A stretch of 35,642 nt of DNA. Origin: Clostridiales bacterium. Lineage in GTDB: Bacteria > Bacillota > Clostridia > Oscillospirales > Oscillospiraceae. Under the pieces are notes generated by a model that was not told where the DNA came from, made no database searches, and saw only the letters and a program-made list of their open reading frames with translations. Location: positions 34,980-70,621 of the forward strand of contig JAAVHV010000004.1 in the NCBI GenBank assembly GCA_014799505.1. Direction: 5' to 3'. Made by a program: the position numbers and the translations under genes. Shown piece by piece: positions 8,814 to 15,867 of this stretch (the first letter of the stretch is position 1; every line of letters begins with the position of its first letter).

Positions 8814-8905
8814 GACTTTGCTCCTTTTGATTTTTTCTCAATCAAAGCGCAAAGTCTGAGGACTGGGGTCATCCTCCACGCGGCGTCCTCAAACTTCGCG
8901 TGGAG
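8814..8905 (-). promoter_or_regulatory. Translational attenuator of the MFS exporter
   Basis: Four segments on the minus strand can pair in two exclusive ways. Segment 1 (8897-8905) pairs with 1' (8874-8882) over 9 perfect bp. Segment 2 (8885-8899, GCGAAGTTTGAGGAC) pairs with segment 3 (8849-8863, GTCCTCAGACTTTGC) over 15 uninterrupted positions, two of them G-U. Segment 3 (8849-8856) also pairs with segment 4 (8814-8821, GCAAAGTC), closing a hairpin with an inner TTTGATT/AATCAAA stem that buries the ribosome binding site at 8821-8828. A ribosome halted on the leader would mask segment 1, free 2 to take 3, and expose the site. This is the erm/cat logic. Confidence 0.75.
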
Positions 8906-8927
8906 CGCAGGCAATGCAGAGCATCAT
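8889..8927 (-). CDS. 12-residue leader peptide (MMLCIACAPREV)
   Basis: A 12-codon ORF, ATG at 8927 to TGA at 8889-8891, with GGAAGG eight bases upstream. Codons 8-11 overlap segment 1 of the attenuator, and the stop lies in segment 2, as expected for a leader whose stalling ribosome rearranges the RNA. The peptide does not carry a stalling motif that I recognise. A 21-codon alternative in another frame (ATG at 8934) has its ribosome binding site too close. Confidence 0.65.
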   Translation of the reverse strand: MMLCIACAPREV

Positions 8928-8968
8928 ACTTCATACCTTCCTATATGTTTTTGCCTTGCGGCAGGGGC

Positions 8969-8997
8969 ATCATACCACAGCCCCGGCAAAAAAGCAA
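8969..8997 (-). promoter_or_regulatory. Promoter of the leader-MFS transcript
   Basis: Minus-strand TTGCTT (8992-8997), 17 bases, TATGAT (8969-8974). The -35 box overlaps the T-run of the preceding feoB terminator. Confidence 0.65.
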
Positions 8998-9025
8998 CCT
9001 CGGCAGGGAGCCCCCCCGCCGAGGT
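8988..9025 (-). terminator. feoB terminator
   Basis: Stem ACCTCGGC/GCCGAGGT (8997-9004 and 9018-9025) six bases downstream of the feoB stop, followed on the minus strand by TGCTTTTTT. Confidence 0.8.
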
Positions 9026-9031
9026 CATTTT

Positions 9032-10786
9032 TTACGCCAGCCCCAGAAGCCGGGCCGCAGTTGTCACACACAGGCACAGCCCCAGCCCCAGCGCCGTGGG
9101 CAGGGCGATGGCCAGCGCCGTCCACTTCACGCTGCCCGTCTCCTTGTAGACGGTCAGGCAGGTGGTGGAGCAGGGCCAGTGGAACAGAGAGAACAGCATG
9201 GTGCAAGCCGCCGTCAGCCAAGTCCAGCCGTGCTGGGCCAGAAGCTGGCCCAGGGCGGCGAGATTGTCGAACTCCACCAGGCTGCCGGTGGCCAGGTACG
9301 CCATGAGCATCACCGGCAATACGATCTCGTTGGCGGGCCAGCCCAGAATGAATGCCATCAAAATCACTCCGTCCAGCCCAAACAACCGGGCAAAGGGATC
9401 CAAAAAGCCGGTGCAGTGAGCCAGCAAGGAGGCGTCCCCCACGGTGACGTTGGCCATCAGCCAGATGATGACCCCTGCCGGGGCGGCCACCGCCACCGCC
9501 CGGCCCAGCACGAACAGGGTGCGATCCAGCACCGAGCGGACGACGACCTCTCCCACCCGTGGCTTACGGAACGGGGGCAGCTCCAGAGCGAAGGAGGAGG
9601 GCATACCCTTGAGTACCGTGGCGGACAGCAGCCGGGAGCAGGCCAGCGTCCCCGCCACTCCCAGCACCAACGTCCCCAGCAGAAGCGCCGCCCCCTCCAT
9701 CGAGGCCAGCAGTCCGCCCCGCCCGCCCACAAAGAATAGCGTGATGAGGGCAATGAGGGTGGGAAATTTGCCGTTACAGGGCACCAGGGACGAAGTCAGG
9801 ATGGCAATGAGCCGCTCCCGGGGGCTGTCGATAATGCGGCAGCCGGTAACGCCGCAGGCGTTACAGCCAATTGACATACACATTGTGAGACACTGTTTGC
9901 CACAGGCACGGCACTTTTGAAAGGCGTGATCCATGACAAAGGCCACCCGGGGCAGATAGCCCAGATCCTCCAGCAGGGTGAACAGGGGAAAGAAAATGGC
10001 CATGGGGGGCAGCATCACCGCCACCACCCAGGCGGTCACCCTATACACCCCGTCCAGCAGCACCCCGGACAGCCACGCCGGGGCGCTGGACAGCCAGCCC
10101 TCCAGCATCTCCCCGATCCAGGCAAACAGGGCGGTGAGCATGGCGGAGGGCACATTGGCCCCCGCCACCGTCAGCCACACCACCAGCCCAAACAGCAACA
10201 GCATGAGGGGGATGCCTGTGGATTTTGAGGTGAGCAGGCGATCCAGCCGCTGCTGGCGGCGCTGGCGATCCGCCTTTTCGCTGCGCACCACCTGGGCAGC
10301 ATACCGCTCCGCCAGGGTGACCCGCTCGCAGGGCGCCCGTTTGGGGGCGGCGGCGGCGTCCGCCTTGACAAGTCGGGCGATGGCGACTTTCAAATCAGTC
10401 AGCCCCTCCTGCCGTCCGGCGGCGGTGCCCACCACAGGCACCCCCAGCCGCTTTGACAGGGCGGGCAAATCAACTTTGATCCCCAGCCGCTCCGCCTCGT
10501 CCAACAGATTGACGCACACCAGCACATTACCCGTCAGCTCCAGCACCTGGAGCACTAAGATCAAATTGCGCTCCAGGCAGGTGGCGTCACACACCACCAC
10601 CACCCCGTCCGCCTGGCCGCTTTCAATGTAATCCCGGGCCACCGCCTCCTCCTGGGAGTGGGCCGCCAGCGAGTAAGTACCGGGCAGGTCAATGAGCTGG
10701 TACTCCTCCCCCTCAAACGTATACTGCCCCCGGGCGGTGGCCACCGTCTTACCAGCCCAGTTTCCTGTTGGTTGATATATTATTGG
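9032..10786 (-). pseudogene. feoB: feoB, ferrous iron transporter B, 5' end missing (split by prophage)
   Basis: The remaining frame of about 585 codons covers FeoB from the TGNWAGKTV stretch on: G3 DLPGTYSL, G4 NLLDEAE, a G5-like GTAAGRQEG, then the membrane domain with GCNACGVTGCRIIDSPRER and VPCNGKFPTL gate-like stretches and about eight helices. FeoB imports Fe2+ through the plasma membrane, driven or gated by its N-terminal G domain. Here the frame meets TAG at 10787-10789 about ten codons upstream of TGNW, and no P-loop (GNPNVGKST type) exists upstream in the window. The only sensible start, GTG at 10744, has no ribosome binding site. Phage late genes begin at once beyond the break. The piece is therefore probably not functional unless the element excises. 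Confidence 0.88.
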
Positions 10787-10790
10787 CTAA
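10745..10790. other. Probable prophage attachment junction in feoB
   Basis: This is the point where feoB homology ends and phage-side sequence begins. Codons just inside feoB (ACA GGA AAC TGG GCT GGT) use A/T third bases, unlike the G/C-ending host codons that follow, suggesting that part of the core derives from the phage arm. The exact core cannot be set without the other junction. Confidence 0.6.
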
Positions 10791-10799
10791 ATGGGGGGA

Positions 10800-10823
10800 G
10801 GGTCGGGGAATGATCCCCGGCCC
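10800..10823 (-). terminator. Hairpin at the end of the prophage late operon
   Basis: A 10-bp stem (GGGTCGGGGA/TCCCCGGCCC with one G-U pair) and a 4-base loop between the last phage gene and the junction with feoB. There is no T-run on the minus strand, so termination is plausible but weak. Confidence 0.45.
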
Positions 10824-10845
10824 TTCCTATTCCCTCGGGGCGCCC

Positions 10846-11058
10846 TCAGGCCGTCTGCGGCGTCCTCTGGTGCGCCCTGACGGGCTCCTCGTGGTGCTCG
10901 TGGCCCTCGGTATGCGTTTCCCTGCTGGCCAGACACAGCGCCTTGTACGCTCCCCTCAGCGTGGCCAGGTCGCGGATGCTGTCCGGCGACAGCTCCTCGT
11001 GGGCGAGCTGCTCCATCATCTCGAACAGCTCTTCCTTGTTTTTCTCAAGCTGGTTCAT
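10846..11058 (-). CDS. Small hydrophilic phage protein, unknown
   Basis: A 70-residue protein starting MNQLEKNKEELFEMMEQL. The first half is predicted helical and charged; the tail is His/Glu-rich (HTEGHEHHEEP). Start: ATG at 11058, six bases after AAGGAGG, one base beyond the stop of the upstream gene, so it is coupled. It is the last gene of the phage late operon, beside the attachment junction, a place where accessory genes often lie. No family was recognised. Confidence 0.65.
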   Translation of the reverse strand: MNQLEKNKEELFEMMEQLAHEELSPDSIRDLATLRGAYKALCLASRETHTEGHEHHEEPVRAHQRTPQTA

Positions 11059-11059
11059 G

Positions 11060-11407
11060 TCATGCCTCCTTGATGTACGTTGCCAGTCGCTCCAGATCCT
11101 CGGCAAAGAAGGTCAGCTCCCCCAGGATGGGAACGGTGACCGGGAAGCCGTCCGCGGGGACAGTGCCCCGCGCCGCCTCCAGGATGCCGTCAAGGTCGAT
11201 GTTCCCCTTCTCGTCCACAGCGCCCAGCTGGGCCAGCATGGGGTGTCCGGCGTACTGGTGAACGTTCTTGCGCACGGCGTAGGCCGCGCCGGCCAGGAAC
11301 GCGATCTTCTTCAGCTGCCCGTTGGGCACGTTAACCGGAATCTTCGGGGCGATCTCGGCGTCGATGTACTTCGCCGCCCCGGCCTCAATTTGATTGATAG
11401 TTACCAC
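11060..11407 (-). CDS. Conserved-looking phage protein, unknown
   Basis: A 115-residue soluble protein without signal peptide or membrane segment; the sequence opens VTINQIEAGAAKYIDAEIAP and has a regular globular composition. Start GTG at 11407, with AGGAGG eight bases upstream. It follows a long hairpin (11426-11461) and is tightly coupled to the 70-residue gene. The downstream position relative to lysin suggests a late or accessory role; no function can be assigned. Confidence 0.7.
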   Translation of the reverse strand: MVTINQIEAGAAKYIDAEIAPKIPVNVPNGQLKKIAFLAGAAYAVRKNVHQYAGHPMLAQLGAVDEKGNIDLDGILEAARGTVPADGFPVTVPILGELTFFAEDLERLATYIKEA

Positions 11408-11425
11408 AGCGAATTCCTCCTATTG

Positions 11426-11461
11426 AATAGGGCATGGGGCGTCTGCGCCTCATGCCCTATT
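11426..11461 (-). terminator. Long hairpin between two late genes
   Basis: Nearly perfect inverted repeat: AATAGGGCATG at 11426 pairs with CATGCCCTATT ending 11461, continued by GGGCG/CGCCT with one G-U. It lies between two co-directional phage genes. No T-run follows on the minus strand, so RNA processing or partial termination are both possible. Confidence 0.5.
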
Positions 11462-11470
11462 ATGCGCGGC

Positions 11471-12055
11471 TCAGGCGGCAGGCGTCGTGGCGATTTCGGG
11501 GGTGACCTTCACCGCCCCCCAACCGGGACACACGCTGGTATTGGGGATCACCAGTTTAGTCATCCCCTGGAGAGCGGCCACCTGGCTCTGGACGCAGCCG
11601 ATCGTCGCGGAGTTGGTGGCGTTATAGGCCACCTGCTGCATATTCACGCCGGTTTGCTCGTCCTTGTTCTTGCGGACCTCCGCCGCCAGGTCCTTGATCT
11701 GGCCCATCAGATAGGCCGTCACTTCGGTGAGCTTCTGGTCCGTGTACTTGTCTGCTTTCAGCAGGCCGATTTCTGCATCTTTCCCGGCAATGGTCTGCGC
11801 CTGGGTCAGTTCGTAGCGGGTCACCGGCGTATTTTCGCCACAGGTCTCGGGGCGAGACTGGCCCCGCATCATCTCTGTGGTGAGCAGCGCCGTCAGAACG
11901 TCGTTCTGCGCCGCGGTGGAGCGATTGCCAAACAGGCCGGTCAGGCCCGCCAGACCGCCCATGGAGTTGAGCACGCCCAGGGACAGGCCGGCAATGCCGG
12001 TGCCCAGACCAGCGCCGGCAACGCCCTTGCTGGCATATTCCGGATTGAGATTCAT
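11471..12055 (-). CDS. Gly-rich N-terminus, coiled-coil phage protein, unknown
   Basis: A 194-residue protein. Residues about 10-45 are Gly/Ala/Leu-rich (GAGLGTGIAGLSLGVLNSMG, then GLAGLTGLFG), suggestive of membrane insertion or self-association; residues about 80-135 are Lys/Glu/Gln-rich and likely helical; the C-terminus has two Cys and CPGWGAVKVTPE. Start ATG at 12055 after AGGAGG. It is encoded directly downstream of the lysin, where a role in lysis, the virion or lysogenic conversion could all be imagined. No family was recognised. Confidence 0.65.
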   Translation of the reverse strand: MNLNPEYASKGVAGAGLGTGIAGLSLGVLNSMGGLAGLTGLFGNRSTAAQNDVLTALLTTEMMRGQSRPETCGENTPVTRYELTQAQTIAGKDAEIGLLKADKYTDQKLTEVTAYLMGQIKDLAAEVRKNKDEQTGVNMQQVAYNATNSATIGCVQSQVAALQGMTKLVIPNTSVCPGWGAVKVTPEIATTPAA

Positions 12056-12104
12056 AAAATTACCTCCTATATTTTTTGATTTTTTGCGTTCAGCCCCGCC
12101 GGGC

Positions 12105-12116
12105 TTACCTGCACAT
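12105..12116 (-). other. Three-codon ORF (MCR) with a strong ribosome binding site
   Basis: AAGGAGG (12125-12131) is followed after eight bases by ATG TGC AGG TAA, then a GCCC/GGGC mini-hairpin and an A-rich stretch before the next gene's ribosome binding site. It could be a minimal translated leader or the remnant of a lost gene. Confidence 0.35.
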
Positions 12117-12148
12117 GGGAATCACCTCCTTTCAGTGGTGCAGCCTCA

Positions 12149-13459
12149 TCAGCCCTGCATCCCCCGCACCATCATAACTTCCACCTCCTGGCGGGTGGCA
12201 TAGCTCTGGGGGCGCTTGCCGTCAGTGATGCCTTTGGCCATCGCCGTGGCCACTGCCTCCTCTGCCCAGGGCGCCACGGGCAAGGCCGCCCGTTCTGCCT
12301 CGATCACAGCAAGCTCGTCCCGCACAATCTTACGCACCTGTTCCTCGGTCATGTCGTTATCCTCCTCGTTGATTTTCTCCTCCGCGGAATAATCCACCCA
12401 CGGCAGTTTTCCATGCTTAGTCCATGATCTGACGCCCACAGTAAACAAGAGCTGCTCCCTAGATGCATTGAGGCAGGTGGAGCACTGAACGCCGCCAAGC
12501 CATTGGGGCGTGGCTTCCACCACCGCACCATCACCCACATAGATGCCGATGTGGCCGTCCATCCACACGGCCTCGCCGGGGACGATCCCGGAAAAGTCAG
12601 TGGATACCTCCCGGCAGCTGTCGATCATCTTCTTGGCGTCATAGTCGGGAACACCATTGCAGGCGTAACCCGCGCCGCCATAGGTGCGGGTCAGGTCGCC
12701 GCACCAGCCCCACAGAATGCCTTTGATGAGGCCCACGCAGTCAAACAGGAAGCCCTTCCCCTTGATGGCGTTGGCGTAGGATAGCCACTGTTTGTTGGTC
12801 TGCGCGTTGGAGCCGTTGGTGGTGGCCCTGGTAATCATTTTGTCGTTGGCGGGCCACCCCCAGGGGCCCAGCATATAACTTGTTTTGTAATTCCTCGCGA
12901 TGTCTAGCGCCTGGGCGCAGAACGCCGCGGCGGTCATGATGTAATTCATGCTTGTCCCTCCCGCGAATTTTTCATAAAACTCCTGGGCAATTGCCGCCCG
13001 ACGGGCGCAGTTTTCCGCGCTCCGGTCGGCGGGGCGCTCGAACTGGAGCAGCACCGCGTCGGACACCTCCCGGACACTGCTGGTGGTGCGGAGCTTGTCC
13101 AGCACCGAGGGAAACAGGTTCCGCAGCTCCATGAGCAGATAGGATACCTGCATATCCAGGTCACCGATGGACGCACCCCGCGCCCGCGCAAAGGCCAGCA
13201 GCGCCGCCTTACGGGCGCTGTACGTCCACTGAGCCAGACCATACCCGGCGCAATCCTTGGCAAAGTTGGTATAGGTGCCGTTGTCCACCGCCACCGTGTA
13301 ACCCGCGTCGGTGAAGCCCAGCTTTGCCTCATAGGTGTTCTGAAGGTTCTGGGGATTCAGCCCGCTTTCGGCGTACAGGTTGCCCAGGAGCCCCGCCGCC
13401 CCCGCCGGGGTGAAGCCGGCGGCGATGAGCTTGTCCCAGATAATCTTATCATTGCTCAT
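12149..13459 (-). CDS. Multi-domain endolysin: tail-lysozyme fold, NlpC/P60-like, SLH-like
   Basis: A 436-residue peptidoglycan hydrolase. Residues 1-165 resemble the phage tail-lysozyme domain (GLLGNLYAESGLNP, probable catalytic Glu31; later GYGLAQWT). From about 170 to 350 lies an NlpC/P60-type peptidase with FDCVGLIKGILWGW (nucleophile Cys) and DGHIGIYVGD (His). Residues about 370-436 contain WAEEAVATAMAKGI and TRQEVEVMMVRGM, similar to an S-layer-homology wall-binding repeat. Start ATG at 13459 overlaps the holin stop by 11 bases. Strong internal ribosome binding sites precede Met codons at 12949 and 12352, exactly at domain borders. It degrades the wall at the end of infection, after the holin opens the membrane. 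Confidence 0.88.
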   Translation of the reverse strand: MSNDKIIWDKLIAAGFTPAGAAGLLGNLYAESGLNPQNLQNTYEAKLGFTDAGYTVAVDNGTYTNFAKDCAGYGLAQWTYSARKAALLAFARARGASIGDLDMQVSYLLMELRNLFPSVLDKLRTTSSVREVSDAVLLQFERPADRSAENCARRAAIAQEFYEKFAGGTSMNYIMTAAAFCAQALDIARNYKTSYMLGPWGWPANDKMITRATTNGSNAQTNKQWLSYANAIKGKGFLFDCVGLIKGILWGWCGDLTRTYGGAGYACNGVPDYDAKKMIDSCREVSTDFSGIVPGEAVWMDGHIGIYVGDGAVVEATPQWLGGVQCSTCLNASREQLLFTVGVRSWTKHGKLPWVDYSAEEKINEEDNDMTEEQVRKIVRDELAVIEAERAALPVAPWAEEAVATAMAKGITDGKRPQSYATRQEVEVMMVRGMQG

Positions 13460-13928
13460 CGCCGTCACCGCTGAGCTTGTCCCCCGCGCTGTCCACAGCA
13501 TTCTTGCTCATGGCCAGCAGCTTCACCAGCCACTGGGGTACCGGCGCGCCCATGGTTGCGGCGTTCTCCGCCATGCTCCCCAGCTCCGTCACGATGTACC
13601 AGACCAGCACCACCGGGCACACCAGGCCCGGATATTGGATGGGCAGATCCAGCACAGGCAGGTTGGCCAGCACCAGGGAGATCAGCATATCCGCCCCGGC
13701 GGCAACCATGACCACCACGATCATCCCGCCCTTGTGCCAGATGCCCTCCCGGGCCTTGCCGCTGGACCAGTCCCCTTCCTTGGCCGCCGCCAGCGACCCG
13801 GTGAGGTAGTCCAGGGCCATGCAGCAGATCCAGCCCACCACCAGCCAGCCCAGCCAGCCCCACAGGCCGGTGAGCAGGCCAAAGACCGCGAGTGCCGCCG
13901 CCTTGAAGTTGTCGATCGTCTTATCCAT
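13449..13928 (-). CDS. Phage holin (toxin secretion/phage lysis type)
   Basis: A 159-residue membrane protein: helix near residues 10-25, a second at 26-45 (LVVGWICCMALDYLTGSLAA), then KARE GIWHKGGMIVVVM and a third at about 70-95, and a further hydrophobic stretch near 100-120. The LDYLTG and G-x-x-HK motifs are typical of the Bacteriophage_holin_4 family. It forms membrane lesions that release or activate the endolysin, whose start overlaps its stop. GAGGAGG within the end of the upstream gene serves as its ribosome binding site. Confidence 0.88.
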   Translation of the reverse strand: MDKTIDNFKAAALAVFGLLTGLWGWLGWLVVGWICCMALDYLTGSLAAAKEGDWSSGKAREGIWHKGGMIVVVMVAAGADMLISLVLANLPVLDLPIQYPGLVCPVVLVWYIVTELGSMAENAATMGAPVPQWLVKLLAMSKNAVDSAGDKLSGDGDEQ

Positions 13929-13930
13929 GA

Positions 13931-14359
13931 TTATACCTCCTCATAAATTTCCCACCCCTGGGGGTAGGCGTCCGGGCTCCACACGTTGCCGTCAATGGTG
14001 GAGCGGTACAGTGTGCCGTTGTAGTCCACGATGTCCCCGGTGTTGTAGGCGTCGTGCGCCCCGGCGGGCTGGCTCCAGACCGGGTAACCATCCTCGGTGA
14101 GGCCGATCGGCGTGTACAGCGCCGGGATCGTGCCAGGAACCCATTCCGTCTGACTGGTATGGGCCTGGGCCACTTTGTACAACTGGGGGTCACCCACGCC
14201 GTTGACGCCATAGGTCAGGTACTCCCCTTCCGCATAGGCCCGATCCGGCGCCCAGGCCGGGTAGACGGACGGGATCTCCAGCGCGGCCTCCTCATCCAGC
14301 GAGGCGGCGAACATCTGGAGGGCCCGCCGGAGCTGGGCCGTCGCTTGCCGCTTATCCAT
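13931..14359 (-). CDS. Tail-associated carbohydrate-binding-like protein
   Basis: A 142-residue protein with an N-terminal helix and two consecutive aromatic-rich units of about 45 residues: YPAWAPDRAYAEGEYLTYGV...LYKVAQAHTSQTEWVPG and PVWSQPAGAHDAYNTGDIV...LYRSTIDGNVWSP. The pattern W-x(4-8)-Y-x-x-G-x-x-V-x-Y-x-G-x-L-Y-x matches chitin-binding-like CBM5/12 modules often found beside phage tail fibres. It may bind surface or wall glycans. It overlaps the 57-residue gene by 8 bases and supplies the holin's ribosome binding site. Confidence 0.75.
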   Translation of the reverse strand: MDKRQATAQLRRALQMFAASLDEEAALEIPSVYPAWAPDRAYAEGEYLTYGVNGVGDPQLYKVAQAHTSQTEWVPGTIPALYTPIGLTEDGYPVWSQPAGAHDAYNTGDIVDYNGTLYRSTIDGNVWSPDAYPQGWEIYEEV

Positions 14360-14525
14360 TCTCGTTCACCCCCAGCAAAATGTTCAGCAATTCGTCGGCG
14401 GAGGGTTCCGGTGCGGGCTCATCCTCCAGCAGCACCCCGGTGACGGCATTGCGGTAGCGCCGCACACCGCCCACCTCCACCTCTACATAGCCCGCCTTGG
14501 GCGGCAGCTCAGGCCTTGTAATCAT
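14352..14525 (-). CDS. Small phage protein between tail fibre and CBM protein
   Basis: A 57-residue ORF: ATG at 14525 after TAAGGAGGAG, TAA at 14352-14354. It begins MITRPELPPKAGYVEVEVGG, with an acidic, Pro-rich middle and LLNILLG near the end. The ribosome binding site overlaps the fibre gene's stop codon and its end overlaps the next start, so it is embedded in the operon. Short proteins in this position are common in siphovirus tail modules (compare the XkdX group), but no clear match is seen. Confidence 0.75.
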   Translation of the reverse strand: MITRPELPPKAGYVEVEVGGVRRYRNAVTGVLLEDEPAPEPSADELLNILLGVNENG

Positions 14526-14537
14526 CTGTACTCCTCC

Positions 14538-15866
14538 TTATCTGGCTTTGACATAGGCGTAGCAGCTGGGAATGCTAATTTTTGGAGCCGCGGTGATTGG
14601 GATAGACGCAATCCCTTTGACTGCGGCCACGAAAGCCACGCATACGCAGTCGTTTGCGACAAACTGCGCACAATATTGGGTGGTGTATTGCGTCAGCGTT
14701 GTTGTGCATTTTTTCCAACTGGCTGGATTCTCCGGGTCTTTTGACACAAAAAAGGTTTTTGTGTTGCAGAATATTACAAATTCTCCGTTTCCCGCATCCA
14801 GAATTTCGGAATTAAGCATAAGTACATCACTGCCGGTGCCCGCGATGCTGGACAGGTCGATGACGCTTACGCCGCCGGTCTCAATGCCCGCGAGGCAGAC
14901 CAACCCCGCAAAGCGGGTGCTTGTAGTGCTGGCCCAGAATACTTTCCCGTTGTGGTAAAGAGGCTGCGCAAATTCCGTGCTTGCTTGAGACACGGCTGCG
15001 GTCATGCTGACAGATCTCACCTGGTAGCCTGACGCTGGAGAGCTGGACCAGCAGACCTTGGAAAGCTTTGAGCTAGTCCAGCCGAAAAACACAAACTTGT
15101 CGTCCGCCCTCAGAAATTGCACGTACGCCCCGCTTGATGCTCCGACGGTCTCGCGGGTGGCGTTGCTGAAATCCGACGAATCCGAGCGAAAGACCAGGGC
15201 AGAACCGGCGGAGTCAACGCAAAACGCATAATACCTTCCGTCAAAATACTCTACATGGAACACGTTTCTAATGTAATTGGACGACAATGAATCGGTACTT
15301 ACACTCAAAGCCCCGCCCTTGGTGAAAGATCCCGTGATTGGCGTATCGCACGTATAAACGCTGATGGACGGATTGTTATTAAACAGCGGAATGGCAATCC
15401 AGTATCCATTTGCGAAAAATACAGGTACATTTGTGGAGGTCATTCCGAGCTTTTTCCCTATGCTGGTTTTGAAGTTGTCCGTTGACCAATATACCGTGTC
15501 GGCACGGCTGCCGTCTGTTGCATACATCCCAATCAACTGATTGGTCCCGTCCGTTGCATAATACCTCGGGAACAGGTTGTTGCCCCAATCGACAGCGTCA
15601 ATTGTCATTTTTTCTGCCATCGCCCCAATCCCGACAAGCTTTTCAGATAGCTCCGGGTACTCCTTCGGGTCAAAAGACTCCCCATTACACAGCATCCAGT
15701 CATCACCCAGATCGGTGCGGAGGGTGTACAAAATATCCCCTACTTTGAATGTCTCGGCAATCTGGGCAAAATCGTCCAGTTTTTTAAAGTTCTCGCTTAG
15801 CTTGGACACTTCCAGCGGGTCGGTGTCCGAAGGAAGCCAAAGCTTTAGGTTTTTAGTTTTTTCCAC
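14538..15866 (-). CDS. Tail fibre / receptor-binding protein
   Basis: A 442-residue protein. The N-terminal part is helical, with LKLWLPSDTDPLEVSKLSEN, a phrase typical of phage tail-fibre starts, followed near residues 40-70 by VGDILYTLRTDLGDDWMLCN, a tail-collar-like motif. The rest (about 90-430) is rich in Ser, Thr, Phe and Tyr in a repetitive beta-like pattern, resembling a bladed or beta-helical receptor-binding head. Start GTG at 15866 with AAAGGA upstream. The coding DNA is clearly richer in A/T than its neighbours, a sign of recent exchange. It probably decides host surface recognition. Confidence 0.75.
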   Translation of the reverse strand: MEKTKNLKLWLPSDTDPLEVSKLSENFKKLDDFAQIAETFKVGDILYTLRTDLGDDWMLCNGESFDPKEYPELSEKLVGIGAMAEKMTIDAVDWGNNLFPRYYATDGTNQLIGMYATDGSRADTVYWSTDNFKTSIGKKLGMTSTNVPVFFANGYWIAIPLFNNNPSISVYTCDTPITGSFTKGGALSVSTDSLSSNYIRNVFHVEYFDGRYYAFCVDSAGSALVFRSDSSDFSNATRETVGASSGAYVQFLRADDKFVFFGWTSSKLSKVCWSSSPASGYQVRSVSMTAAVSQASTEFAQPLYHNGKVFWASTTSTRFAGLVCLAGIETGGVSVIDLSSIAGTGSDVLMLNSEILDAGNGEFVIFCNTKTFFVSKDPENPASWKKCTTTLTQYTTQYCAQFVANDCVCVAFVAAVKGIASIPITAAPKISIPSCYAYVKAR

Positions 15867-15867
15867 G

